A stretch of 64,000 bases of DNA, from NCBI GenBank assembly GCA_905250025.1, contig CAJNOJ010000004.1:496001-560000 (forward strand). Direction: 5' to 3'. Shown in pieces: positions 10,928-21,297 of the stretch; position 1 is the stretch's first letter, and the number at the start of each line of letters is the position of its first letter. Below the pieces are notes generated by a model. That model saw nothing but the letters and a program-made list of their open reading frames with translations, did no database searches and had not been told where the DNA came from. The translations under genes were made by a program, and so were the position numbers. The stretch comes from Adineta ricciae. Its lineage: Eukaryota > Rotifera > Eurotatoria > Adinetida > Adinetidae.

Positions 10928-11515
10928 ATGGCATACATCAAGTATATTCTCTTTTTCGTCAGTCTCATCAGTTATACAGGTAAAGAGCAAACAATTGATT
11001 TGCTTTTGCGAATGTTGAAAGATTTTGTATAGATGGTACTGTTACATGTGGTGCAAATGAATATTTGGTTCGATGCAGTCATCCAATAGTTTGTCAACCG
11101 TCGTGTACTGATCCTGATCGAGTTCCATGTCCAACGGTAGCATGTATACGAGGTTGCGAGTGTACTCAAGGATATATACGTAGTACGGACGAAACTGAAG
11201 ACAATCCATGTATTCCTATAAGTGAATGTCGTAAGTATTTCATTGCGAATAATAGACAAACTATTTGGAAAACTTTCGCTTATAGAAAATCAGAACAAGT
11301 CGACTTGTGCAATGAATGAAGTTGAATCGGAGTGTGCGAATCCATGTCAACCATCCTGTGGTGAACTAAAACGAGAACCATGTCCGACATTTACATGTTC
11401 AAAAGGATGCATATGTGCGGATGGTTTTGTGAGAACAACAAATGATACGTCGAGTGCTTGTGTTATTAAAGATCAATGTCCACAATTGGAACTAGCAGGA
11501 CGAGAAGCAAAATAA
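10928..11515 (+). CDS. Secreted protein with two TIL-type cysteine-rich domains
   Basis: Three exons (10928-10979, 11033-11230, 11286-11515) join in phase to give 159 residues. Exon 1 encodes a signal peptide (MAYIKYILFFVSLISYT). Each following exon encodes one cysteine-rich module with the order C..C..C...C..PCPT..C..GC.C..G and a final C, which is the trypsin-inhibitor-like (TIL) pattern of serine protease inhibitors. The one-exon-per-domain layout suggests internal duplication. The gene lies just upstream of a single-domain relative at 11846. The target protease cannot be predicted. Confidence 0.75.
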
Positions 11516-11845
11516 GATTTTTGCTTGTCGAGTTTAATTTTCGAAAGTTGTCTGAAATAAATAAAGACTTTTCTTTTACAATACTAAGCGAAACGGACGA
11601 TGTAGAAATGATCTCTGTTTGTGCACTTGTTGAATTCACCGTTTTAGTCATATGTTCAGACTAGTCGAAATGACGTATGTTTCGAAGCACCAATCGAGTG
11701 AATATTTCATTCTACTTTTTGTACTTTGTGGACAGACACACACATAGATACTGTCTGACCTGGATGGAGGCCGGCCGACTGTATATATATCGCCGAGGAA
11801 TTGTATACAGATCACAAGTACACATTTATCTACTAGTTCACAATC
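11516..11845. other. Intergenic gap between the two TIL-type genes
   Basis: It contains the AATAAA-bearing 3' end of the upstream gene around 11557-11562 and the TATA-bearing promoter of the next gene. No other ORF looks real. Confidence 0.4.
11782..11790 (+). promoter_or_regulatory. TATA-like element of the single-domain TIL gene
   Basis: TATATATAT lies 56 bp upstream of the ATG at 11846 in GC-richer surroundings, at a reasonable core-promoter distance for a short leader. This is inferred from position only. Confidence 0.4.
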
Positions 11846-12118
11846 ATGGTCTCATTCAAACTCGTCGCCTGTATCTTAGCATTTTTATTGGTTGGATCAA
11901 TTGTTGCCGAAGCCAGACGATCTCGATGTGATAAACATGAACATTTCGACCGATGTGGTAAACCATTATCGTGTCAAAGCTCATGTGAACAAATTCGGGG
12001 ACGAATGTGCCATGCTGCCTGTGTTCCCACATGTATGTGCAACGGTGATCGAGTTCGTGATCGATTCAATAAATGTGTTCGCCCTCATGAATGCCGACGA
12101 GTTCCTCATTTATTTTAA
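11846..12118 (+). CDS. Secreted single TIL-type cysteine-rich protein
   Basis: This single-exon ORF of 90 residues begins with a clear signal peptide (MVSFKLVACILAFLLVGS, cleavage near AEA). The mature part is basic with ten cysteines in a TIL-like order (RCGKPLSCQSSC; ACVPTCMC; CVRPHEC). It resembles the modules of the preceding gene and is likely a protease inhibitor or defence peptide. An AATAAA signal follows at 12151-12156. Confidence 0.7.
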   Translation: MVSFKLVACILAFLLVGSIVAEARRSRCDKHEHFDRCGKPLSCQSSCEQIRGRMCHAACVPTCMCNGDRVRDRFNKCVRPHECRRVPHLF

Positions 12119-12606
12119 ATCAAATCCAATTTTTAATATTTTCTTTCCTTAATAAATTTTCTTTGATTTAATAACTAATTCTAAAATTCATCTACTCCGT
12201 TGACAAAACGTGTTCTTTTTTACATATCGAAATGCTTCCTTTAAGCAAAACATGGGATTCTCTGTCAATATTTACAGATAACTAGTTAATAGTAGAAAAA
12301 CCCTGATGCGAAAGTGAGACAACATTCTGTTAGCGTTCACGTATTGTCATTTTCTTTTTATGTGAAAGAATGTTATCTTTCATAGCATTCTTTCTGTTTC
12401 TCGTTCTTTTTTTGTTTTTGTCGTTTTGAAGAGACATTTGATTTTACACATCGAATACAAATATACGTCCTCGTTGATTATTTTTTTCATTGGTGGAGTT
12501 CATCGAAAGACCACACATTCTTATCTCTACTTACAATCACTATTCCGATAACGTTCTTTTGTTTATCTCTTGCGACAGTTGCGTTAGACATTAACCAGAT
12601 TTATAC
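12119..12606. other. Intergenic gap before the B-box gene
   Basis: It contains AATAAA at 12151-12156 from the upstream gene, then AT-rich, T-rich sequence. I see no coding or RNA gene. Confidence 0.4.
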
Positions 12607-13833
12607 ATGGCATCTTCTGCACGCAGAAAAACAAATTGTTCAAAATGTAATAAAGCAGCTGGTATATTTACGTGTCGTGGGTGTGAGAAAGACTTTTGCT
12701 ATCGTCATGTTGCTGAACATCGACAAGAATTGAATAAACATATGGAAGAGCTGACGAATAATCACGATCTATTCGTACAAACCATTGCCGAGCAAGAAGC
12801 CAATCCTAACTGTCATCCTTCAATAGAAAAGATCAATACATGGGAACAGAAATCGATCAAAAAGATACATCAAGCCGCTAAAGATGCACGCGAAGAATTA
12901 TTAAAGAATTTACGTGGACACAGAACCCAGGTAGCAAACAACTTGCAACAAATTACTGAAGAATTGAACAAAGCACGTAGTGAAGATGATTACGTGGAAA
13001 CAGATTTGAACGAATGGAAAGAAAAGCTAGAAAAATTGAGGACAGATTTGGCTGCGACTCAAATGCTTGATCTCAGTCAGGATGAAGATGCTCGAACGCT
13101 CATTCCAAAAATTTTCGTACACAAAAGTTCGACAGATATTTTCAATCGAACTCTTAATGACATTCAAATACTGGAAGATGGGAACCTTGCTGTGCATGGT
13201 CAAACCCAGCAGTATGCCATAGTACGTGGCAAAAATGAGTATTCGTCGGGTCAGCATCGACTTTACTTTCAACTCGAGCGTTATCAGAACATGGGCGGCA
13301 TCTTTTGCGGTGTTGTCTCGAAAACTATGTCTGTCGAGACATTACAAGATATTCTCAACAAACTCGATTTATACGAGCAAAACTATGGGCGACGCGCATT
13401 CCAAAATTTCTATAGCGCCAACTCAACCATTTCCGATCGAATTAAACAAGTCAGTGACCATAACTATAACGACGGTTATTATAATCAAACATCTACCGAT
13501 AGCAAATTCATTCCTGTATGTTTAACAGCTTCAGTGTTTATGAACAAAAAGAACAACAAAGTCGAACTTCTCATAAATTGTGATGCAAAAACCATATGTC
13601 TGACAAACGAGCAAACACAACAAAAACAGAACTGTGCTGTAGAGCTCAACATCTGTCCACTTCCTTGGCAAATTTGTTTCATCGCTTACTCGGCAAATGA
13701 TCGTATTCGTATTTCCGAACTAAATTCTGTAGACAATGAACAAGCTACTCTCCCGGCTAGACGGCGCGGAATACAACCGAAGAAAGACCGAATCAATCGC
13801 GCGGATGAGCTAGAAAATAACTATATGGAATAG
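12607..13833 (+). CDS. B-box zinc finger / coiled-coil protein (TRIM-like, no RING)
   Basis: This single-exon ORF of 408 residues opens with a B-box-type zinc finger at about 10-46 (CSKCNKAAGIFTC, CEKDFC, H..H). A long helical coiled coil follows at about 48-150. The C-terminal half contains NIQILEDG and a LYFQLERYQNMGGIFCGV segment, which suggests a diverged SPRY-like beta domain. There is no RING, so a ligase role is not supported. It may be a scaffold or sensor. B-box/coiled-coil genes of this layout are numerous in bdelloids (recollection). Confidence 0.7.
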   Translation: MASSARRKTNCSKCNKAAGIFTCRGCEKDFCYRHVAEHRQELNKHMEELTNNHDLFVQTIAEQEANPNCHPSIEKINTWEQKSIKKIHQAAKDAREELLKNLRGHRTQVANNLQQITEELNKARSEDDYVETDLNEWKEKLEKLRTDLAATQMLDLSQDEDARTLIPKIFVHKSSTDIFNRTLNDIQILEDGNLAVHGQTQQYAIVRGKNEYSSGQHRLYFQLERYQNMGGIFCGVVSKTMSVETLQDILNKLDLYEQNYGRRAFQNFYSANSTISDRIKQVSDHNYNDGYYNQTSTDSKFIPVCLTASVFMNKKNNKVELLINCDAKTICLTNEQTQQKQNCAVELNICPLPWQICFIAYSANDRIRISELNSVDNEQATLPARRRGIQPKKDRINRADELENNYME

Positions 13834-14023
13834 TATTTTTTCAAAAAAGCCGAATTTTAAACTATATTTTTCACTTTGTTGCATGTGTGCTTGTTTGCTA
13901 AAATTTTCTTTACTATACCATTTAAAATAACTATATATTTCAGATTTCAATTACCGATCTTTTATAACCCGAACAGATAAAGCGAGATTATACTATAAAA
14001 TCATCAAGCAGTCTTGCACAAGC

Positions 14024-14471
14024 TTATTTGCCACCACGAATATCAATTACATTAATATCCACTACAGTGTCAACGTCATTTCCTTTCGGCACAGGGATAC
14101 GATAATCATTGAGATATCGAGCACCAGTCGGACAAGTGACATATGCTGAAACGGCTTGAAAATCGATTGGTACATCAACTGGTGGTGTGTATGTCAAACT
14201 GTATGATGTAGGCAATGATGCAACATTTGAATATTGAGTATTTCCTAGAACAGTTGCGGGACCATCAGCCGTAGTTGTGCTGATAACTTGGACAATAAGT
14301 TGACAACCAGAAGGTAAACGAGTAGTTGATGATGAACTACCATTCAATAAAACACGTCCAGATATGGTTTCACCAACTAAAAGAAGATTAGGTGTTCAAA
14401 TTCCTTCGCTATAGCCAAAGAACCTTACTAGTAAAATGTGCCAAGCAAATGAGAAGTAGTGCACGAAACAT
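14024..14471 (-). CDS. Secreted YbaY/YscW-like domain protein
   Basis: Exon 1 (14471-14429) encodes a signal peptide, MFRALLICLAHFT. Exon 2 (14376-14024) joins across a 52-nt intron to give 131 residues. The mature part begins GETISGRVLL, has LPSGCQLIVQV, a PTSYSLTYTPPVDVPIDF strand pair and ends near NDYRIPVPKGNDVD. This pattern matches the bacterial YbaY / type III secretion pilotin (YscW) beta-sandwich, normally found on lipoproteins. A secreted one-domain version with a spliceosomal intron is consistent with a gene acquired from bacteria and adapted. The function in animals is unknown. The identification is by pattern and should be searched. Confidence 0.65.
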
Positions 14472-15287
14472 TCTACGAAAGACAAAGTCGGTTTTCTAAT
14501 GTTTCACTTTTAATGAAAGTCAATATATGAATCTCAAAAGCGAAATTTAAATAACTAGTGCGTATTTTGCATATACGAATCTTCATCATATATAAATCAT
14601 TAAATATGCATGCAAATAGAATTGAAAATAAATACACAAATGCATTAATTCATTAGTAATCTTTTATATAAGTTTATAAAAATAGATTCGTAGCTCGACG
14701 AGCAATTATTCAGTCCATTGTACTCTTTTACACCCAATTGATACCTTTTCTACTCACAACTGTTTACCGGATTTATTTATTATAGTTACAAGCAAATAGT
14801 CAATAGTTGTTTCGGTACACAACGATGAAAGTTAACAACAAGATCCATGCTTATAATATCATCGTTAGTAGAGTGGGAAATAATCGACGAAACGGAGCGT
14901 CAGAGTATAAAATGACATTTGACAGAATAAAATTATAAGAAGTTGACTGATAATTCCATTTTTCTTTTGATAGAGACGTGCTGTTGGATCGAACAGAAAA
15001 TGAAAGAGAATAAATAATGAGAATAGCATTGACGGAATAATAAAAATCCTGTGCAACCAATATTTATCACCATATTAAACCAGGTATCAGTATCAAGTAA
15101 GAAGAGTATGGTTAACAGAATTCTTTCCTTTATTGTCGTTTGACTTATGACAAGGAAGTAAAAGATTTCATCTCAGTGTCATGTCTCGTGTGTGTGTGTG
15201 TGTTCATTAATAATAACTGCATTGACCTTCGTTGCTTCAAGTGGTGTGCTGCTAATTTTGAGTACTGTAATCGTGTTATAAGAATAG
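14472..15287. other. Intergenic gap upstream of the YbaY-like gene
   Basis: AT-rich sequence of about 800 bp holds overlapping short minus-strand ORFs (14851-15060) with no start context or family resemblance. A GT microsatellite lies at 15188-15203. No gene is supported. Confidence 0.4.
15188..15203. repeat. (GT)n microsatellite
   Basis: Eight GT units in a row, just past the 3' end of the minus-strand 7TM gene. Confidence 0.9.
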
Positions 15288-16238
15288 CTATGCAATGATA
15301 CTGTCCTTGTTCACGGCCGCTGTTATACATAATGTAGTATTAGGATAGACACGTCTTATTAATCTACGAAAAAAGAAGTTCTGCCAACGATTTGTTTGTA
15401 GTTCTGGTAATGATAAAATACATACGAAGGGAAAGAGAGGAATCATGAAATAACTGAAATACGTAGCGTAGGGTCCGATATATTTGCCCGTCTCATATGT
15501 TGACTCGAATTTAGTGAATGTATATGCAATGGTTGCAGGAACGTAGAAAAGAATGTAAAGAATTGCGATCGATATCAATTGAATAGTCATTTTTCGATGC
15601 TTGCGCCATTGAACCCGGTGATGTATTCGATGTTTCCGATAGAGAACACGCAACAAAAGTGCACTACTAGATACAAGAATGATTGATACAGGCAAGGTTT
15701 GATGGAGAATCGCTTCCCAAATACCGTAGAATTGAGACCTATTTAAACATGATATAACGCAGAGCATAATATTATTTTGAACGACATTATGGCAAGGCGG
15801 GAGAAAAACAATGACGAAGTAGAAAGTTAAACCATAGACGAGAATGATGAGAGGAGGAAGATAGTGAATGAACAACCGATTAAGCCTCGTAAACATCCAT
15901 TTATCATGAAAGATCAGTATGTGTCGTTCGATAGTTGCCCAGGCGAAAAGCATCGTGTGGACTATGTAAAATCCCCAATCGAAAAAGCTCCAAATTTCAC
16001 AGAAGCGTAGTGATCGTTTCCATTGACGTTCTTGTTGGTAGTAGCGCAGCATCCACGGATAGTTTGTTATCTCGGAGATAAATCCGAGAAGAAGAATGAG
16101 ACCAATGACATGATTATGAAGTGCGCGATGAAGATTCGGATCCCGAATAAGATGGAGGAGTACAAACAACGAGCAAGATATGGATAAAATCAAAGCCACT
16201 AAATAGGAACTGAAGATTATTTTATTCGGGATTATCAT
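15288..16238 (-). CDS. Divergent 7TM receptor, copy A
   Basis: This single-exon ORF of 316 residues has seven hydrophobic segments. Helix 2 is followed by YPWMLRYY. Helix 3 ends in FAWATIERHILIFHDKW, where ER replaces the DRY-type motif of rhodopsin-like receptors. Helix 7 has LFPFVCILSLPEL before a basic tail. This matches a large bdelloid-type chemoreceptor-like GPCR family. It lies in tandem, on the same strand, with a close relative at 16742. The ligand is unknown. Confidence 0.8.
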   Translation of the reverse strand: MIIPNKIIFSSYLVALILSISCSLFVLLHLIRDPNLHRALHNHVIGLILLLGFISEITNYPWMLRYYQQERQWKRSLRFCEIWSFFDWGFYIVHTMLFAWATIERHILIFHDKWMFTRLNRLFIHYLPPLIILVYGLTFYFVIVFLPPCHNVVQNNIMLCVISCLNRSQFYGIWEAILHQTLPVSIILVSSSALLLRVLYRKHRIHHRVQWRKHRKMTIQLISIAILYILFYVPATIAYTFTKFESTYETGKYIGPYATYFSYFMIPLFPFVCILSLPELQTNRWQNFFFRRLIRRVYPNTTLCITAAVNKDSIIA

Positions 16239-16741
16239 TGTTCATCGTAAACTAGCGACGGATTGTGAACAACACAAATTGATTGCATTCTTATTATGGC
16301 AAACAGCAAAATGACGTGACCTATGCGAAAACATGTCTCCCGTCATTGATATTTGAGAATGAAGAAAAAGAAGAGGTTGTTGATATATTCGTTCTGTTGA
16401 TAAATAACTTCTGCTGTCTGTCGTAGCGTTGGTATGATGGTCTAATTTAATCATATTGGCATTGAAAAAGATAAAGAGTAAGGAAAGATAGCTCAACGAA
16501 TGTTGTATATTTCTTTGAATCATCTGGGTATGCACATAGAATTGCAGAAATTAAGGACACGCAAGAACGATAGAAACTGGTTCAATTAGATGATTTATTA
16601 TTGTAACATGTGAACTTTGAGTCGTAGAAGTTTTATTCGTTATTCTTAAAGTTGAAGAGGAAGAAGTATATGAAAGCAATTGAACTGTACTTGATTTTAA
16701 CTTTTTACAAAGGTATACTTGAACACGCTTATTAACTTTGT
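16239..16741. other. Spacer between tandem 7TM genes
   Basis: It holds a 97-codon minus-strand ORF (16242-16535) with no family resemblance or obvious start context. I treat it as chance. No other feature seen. Confidence 0.4.
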
Positions 16742-17674
16742 CTAACGTATATGCACCCGATTATTTATATTCGTTCGTGCAGCTATTGCTCTAACGAATG
16801 CTCGATATGGAGGTAACATATTCTTGACTCTTCGTCGAAGCGTTGGCAAAGATGTGAGAGTCACAAATGGGAAAAGAAGGATATTAAGATAACTGCAGAA
16901 ATTTGCGTAAGGTAATATAGCTCCATAGACAGAATATGCCCAACCAAGTAAGTATAAGAGAGTAACTAAGGCGAAAGGAAATGAGAATAGGAGGTAAAGG
17001 AATGAGATTGATAGAACTTGAATGGCTAATTTGCGATATTTACGCCATCGAATCGGTTGACGCATACGCCACTTGAAGAAGAATGTACGAAGAAGTAGAA
17101 CAATACTGAATATAACAATAGTAAAAACTGGTATTAGTTGATGGGCAATTGTTTCATACATGTACAAATCATAAACATAAAAGGCACAAACAAATACACA
17201 AATCATATCACTATCCAAGTAGAAATTCTCACAAGCTGGAAAGAAATCAAGGATAATATAAAAGAGAAGACAGTAGAGCAATAGTAAAGTTAAAGGTAGG
17301 TAATGAATAAGGAACCGATTGAGTTTAGTTGCCATCCATTTATCATGAAAGATGAGAATATGCCTTTCGATAGTCGCCCAAGCGAACAAAACTGTTTGTG
17401 TAACATATAAACCCCAATCAAGAAATTGCCAAAGTGTACAGAAGAATAATGATCTCTCCCAAAACTCGTCAAGCCAGTAAAAATGTAACATCCATGGATA
17501 AATGGTTATTTGACAGGTAAGACAAATGATCAGGAGAACAATAATCACGTGATTATTGAGTGCGAGACGAAGAGTTCGATCGAATAGAAGATGGTAAAGA
17601 ACAAATAGTGTACATAGAATTGATGGAATCAGAAGGATAAGGTAAGTCCAAAATCGAATGATGAACGAGACCAT
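16742..17674 (-). CDS. Divergent 7TM receptor, copy B
   Basis: The ORF is open further upstream to a TTG, but the ATG at 17674-17672 gives MVSFIIRFW and 310 residues. Seven helices and the shared motifs YPWMLHFYW, FAWATIERHILIFHDKW and LFPFVTLTSLPTL identify it as a paralogue of the receptor at 15288. The tandem arrangement indicates local duplication. A third, decayed member lies at about 27720-28300. Confidence 0.8.
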   Translation of the reverse strand: MVSFIIRFWTYLILLIPSILCTLFVLYHLLFDRTLRLALNNHVIIVLLIICLTCQITIYPWMLHFYWLDEFWERSLFFCTLWQFLDWGLYVTQTVLFAWATIERHILIFHDKWMATKLNRFLIHYLPLTLLLLYCLLFYIILDFFPACENFYLDSDMICVFVCAFYVYDLYMYETIAHQLIPVFTIVIFSIVLLLRTFFFKWRMRQPIRWRKYRKLAIQVLSISFLYLLFSFPFALVTLLYLLGWAYSVYGAILPYANFCSYLNILLFPFVTLTSLPTLRRRVKNMLPPYRAFVRAIAARTNINNRVHIR

Positions 17675-18820
17675 GTTTTGTTGGAATGAATAGTGCCTTA
17701 ACGACTGCAAAACACAAGGATCATACTTCTAGAAGTTTCAAGAATCCGTAGATGAAATTTACATTTCTACGTTGCTTTCAAAACGGAAACGCGATGAAGT
17801 ATATACTTCAAAAAAACTCAGATCAAGTGGTATTCGTTTAAGCACTGTAATTACTAGAAAAAATATAAACCATGCACAAAACCTAATCTTGGGTCGACCC
17901 AGTGCTCGGTTTGATTAAAAATAAGATTTATCCGATCATCTCTATGAACAAGTCCTGTTCAGCTGATGCGTAAAAGGTGAACGAAGTACGACTCATAGAT
18001 CATAAGGATAGTATAAAATGAATTCACAAACATTTTTCTTTTTTTCTTTCTACGGTTTTCTTAGACTTCTATTTCATATGAGCACATATAAATCCGACAA
18101 CAGACCCGTTTCGTAAATAGAAAGAGGATTTTACACATCATTCTAATGGTAGCGTAATTGATATTGTAGACAAAGGGGACCGATACGATGTGACAACTTG
18201 TCGAGATCAGACAAGATTTTCCTATTTTAAGACGACGCGAGGCAAACAATCGCGGCTCGACTGTTGCTCACTTTTTCAAAAGAACTATGCAGCTCTGACA
18301 CGAATCACAGTGTTGCAAGTGTTGCAGTACGCACTTCTGTTAGAAAAATCATAATAAATAACAGATAGTACACCTCAATTGTAAATATTTCTTTTCTAGC
18401 CGATCTTGCAAATGTATATAGTGCTTCTTTTGATATCGTCATCTGACTATTGTCTTAGTGATGAAGATCTATATCATATGAATAAAATTTTCAATACATG
18501 ATGTGTCACATTCCAAATACAATCTGGTCGATGAAACCTGCTCATAATTGAAAGGCAAATCCATCTTTATAAGTTTTTAGGCATATACTCGATAACTTCA
18601 TATAATTCAAACCAGTTTATATGTCGTCAATAATTAAGTCGTTTTCACGCACTGAAGTGATGTCTGAAGAATCGACTTTCTTTCAGCATGATTACATACT
18701 GTTTCGTCGGATCCGAACGATCGACTATTTTTTACTATAATATAGAAGAAAAACACCGCATGCGGTATTCATTTTCTTTTGTTTCATAATTTTCAAGTAT
18801 ATCAGAGTTCCTCTTACGAG
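17675..18820. other. Gene-free stretch
   Basis: About 1.1 kb with only short chance ORFs (for example 18061-18249, minus). I see no RNA gene or repeat. Confidence 0.4.
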
Positions 18821-20723
18821 ATGCTAACCATCCGACAGATTGTCCATTGGTACATCATTATTCAAGTGATTAATCAAATAGCCGGTGAATACTCCGCTGA
18901 GCCCTTGGTAACAAGTGATAATTTTTCCTTTTAATGGTTAGCGTTAAATCGGCCGAAATTCTGTTCGAACACAACATGGAATCCTAATGCCCTAACAATT
19001 GCAAACAGTACAATCGTTGGTGGCTGTTCTAACGTTAATCCTATTAATAAGAGCAGCATGCTTTATATAATATTGCACTGTCTTAATCAAGCTCATATAT
19101 GGTCGTCAGGAAATTTTCACATATTGGAAACTATTTCTGTTGCATTGAATGGACCACAAGGACTTTTTTGTCACAGACAATGGAAAGGCGTATGGTGGAG
19201 TCGAGAAAGAGACAAAATATAGTACCAATGGTCTATCGGTGATGACTGTTAGTGCCTCGTACTATAGTATTTTTATTTATAAAAATGATACTCTCTACCA
19301 TTCTATTGGTCTTCAACATAAAGTTTTTAAAATAGTACTAAGTAGTAGCACTATTGGACCAACGATCGCTGCCGACGGCAACGGAACTGCTAGATCACAG
19401 GCAGATACATTAAACAATCCTCACGGCATATATATTGACGACGATTTTAGTCTGTATGTATCTGACTGTTACAACGAACCAAACACATCGACTGCGCCCG
19501 AGTATGGAGCATCTGGTACCACCAATATCAATTACCCGACGAGAGTTCTACTTGATGCCGATGGATATCTTTTTTATTGTAGAATACTTAGGTGGTTGTG
19601 TCATTGGATCAGATGCATATGGATTTTGATGCATAGACAGATGTAACTCGCCAGGAAGTTCAGATGCAGAATTGAATTATCCATACGGTTTTAGTTTTGA
19701 TACAAATGGTGATATTTTTTGTAGCCGATGATGGTAATTCTCGTTTGTAACCATTTCTTATCATCACAAATTCATGTGGTAAAGATCATACACTTCCAAG
19801 AAACGGAAATATGATTTTCTCCTTTTGGATACATAACGACCACCGATCAAAATAGTTTGACATCGACAACATCCTATCAGTTCGGTAACTCAAAAATCGA
19901 AGAACTCATTTAAATAAATTAAACGACAACCTATACAGATGCTGGTACGGAACAAAGTTCCACACAAGCAGTTGCACTCGCTACTATAAACGATTTAACA
20001 ACCGTTTTCCACTACAACACACATAGTGATTTCACTATCAGGTACATATACTTGTCCCACATCAGCATTCATTGGTTGTTCTTGTAATATCTCAGGAAAT
20101 ACGTGTGACCCACTTCCGCCGTGTCATAAACAATACTATCGATAAGTACATCTGCTTGTGTCTGCATGAATTCAAAGGTACGCAGTGCCAATTTGACTTA
20201 CAGCCCTGTCAAACAACCACTTGTTGGAATGATGGTAAAGCAAGTTGTCTCTCATCCTCAAACACATATATATTTGTTATTTTGCAGAAAAATGTAATGA
20301 AACATCGAACACACCATTCGTTATCTGTGTCGACCAGGTTTGGCCGACTCTCATTGTGAGACCAAAGTCAATTTCTATGAAAATGTTACATGTTTCAATT
20401 GGGGCGTTTGTCAATCGCTTTTACTCAAGTATACATGTCAATGCCTGGTGACAAGTTATTGGGATCGGCATTGTGATTTGAATTCGAAAGAAACGATCGC
20501 CCTTCAAATAGTCTCGAAATCATTTGCTTCTGTTGCCATTTTTATTATTATTATTACAGTAATATTTATCTTGATAATGGATATTTTGAAATCCTGTTTT
20601 AATATTGATCCAACATCTAAAAAATCTCCGAGAATTAAACGACGAAAACGGGCGACTATTGTGCAATATGTGTATATTCGTTCATCATCAACAGACGGAA
20701 CAGTTGTATATACATGTATATAA
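18821..20723 (+). pseudogene. Decayed NHL-repeat / EGF-like / transmembrane gene
   Basis: The start at 18821 encodes MLTIRQIVHWY, a possible signal segment, then an intron with a gtaaca donor. Next come NHL-type segments (TIVGGCSNVNP; NPHGIYIDDDFSLYVSDC; LDADGYLF). An EGF-like block follows at about 20150-20450 (CLCLHEFKGTQC; CQCLV), then one membrane helix (AIFIIIITVIFILIMD) and a basic tail ending at 20723. The frame is lost at three T6 runs (19164-19169, 19570-19575, 19715-19720). In each case one T too many separates otherwise continuous homology. A CAA-to-TAA change is likely at about 19749. The intact parent family is bdelloid NHL-EGF cell-surface proteins (recollection). Confidence 0.7.
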
Positions 20724-21297
20724 ACGAGCTTTCTCCTATTTCCAATAAATCCGAATGTGTGTGCATAGTTTGAATAAAGATCGGTTCTGATCATGATTTG
20801 TCTTTAATCTGGAACCAAAATCGTCTACAGTTGTGCTGTTCTTATGTACATCTCGATAACAAAGTCAATATTTTCCTTTCTATCATGATTCTCTGTATAT
20901 AGCTATCAAACTCTTGTAGTTATCAACATCAATCTTCGTTTTTATTTTCCTGTTTTGAGTCTGTAGAAGGCGCATAATACCTGACTGGAGTGTAAGAATG
21001 GTTGTATTTTTTCCTCTTATCGATATTCATATCCATCAGTATTTCATGTCATCACACAAGCTAAAAAGCAATTTATACATATGGTGTTTGATTCAGATTC
21101 TCTTTTTAGTAAGACACGATACCTAATATGATGAAATGAACATCGTTTATTTTATATTTTTTCCAGTGTGGTAGTGAGTCAATTGCTATCGAAAGTGAGT
21201 ATAGAATTTGCTTTGGTGTGTAAAAGCGACATGATCGAAATTTTGAACTAAGTTTTAACCTACTAATAAGCAATTCAACTACTTCTTATCAATTTAG
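20724..21297. other. Gap containing the unresolved 5' end of the R-PTP gene
   Basis: A splice-acceptor-like ttttttccag lies near 21175 followed by a short open piece with a gtgagt donor. I could not find an initiating exon that keeps phase with the exon starting at 21298. Confidence 0.3.

Noticed and set aside
14851..15060. Two overlapping minus-strand ORFs in the gap before the 7TM genes
   Set aside because: Overlap in two frames, AT-rich, with no family trait.
16242..16535. 97-codon minus ORF between the 7TM genes
   Set aside because: No domain, no paralogue, and lies in an intergenic gap.
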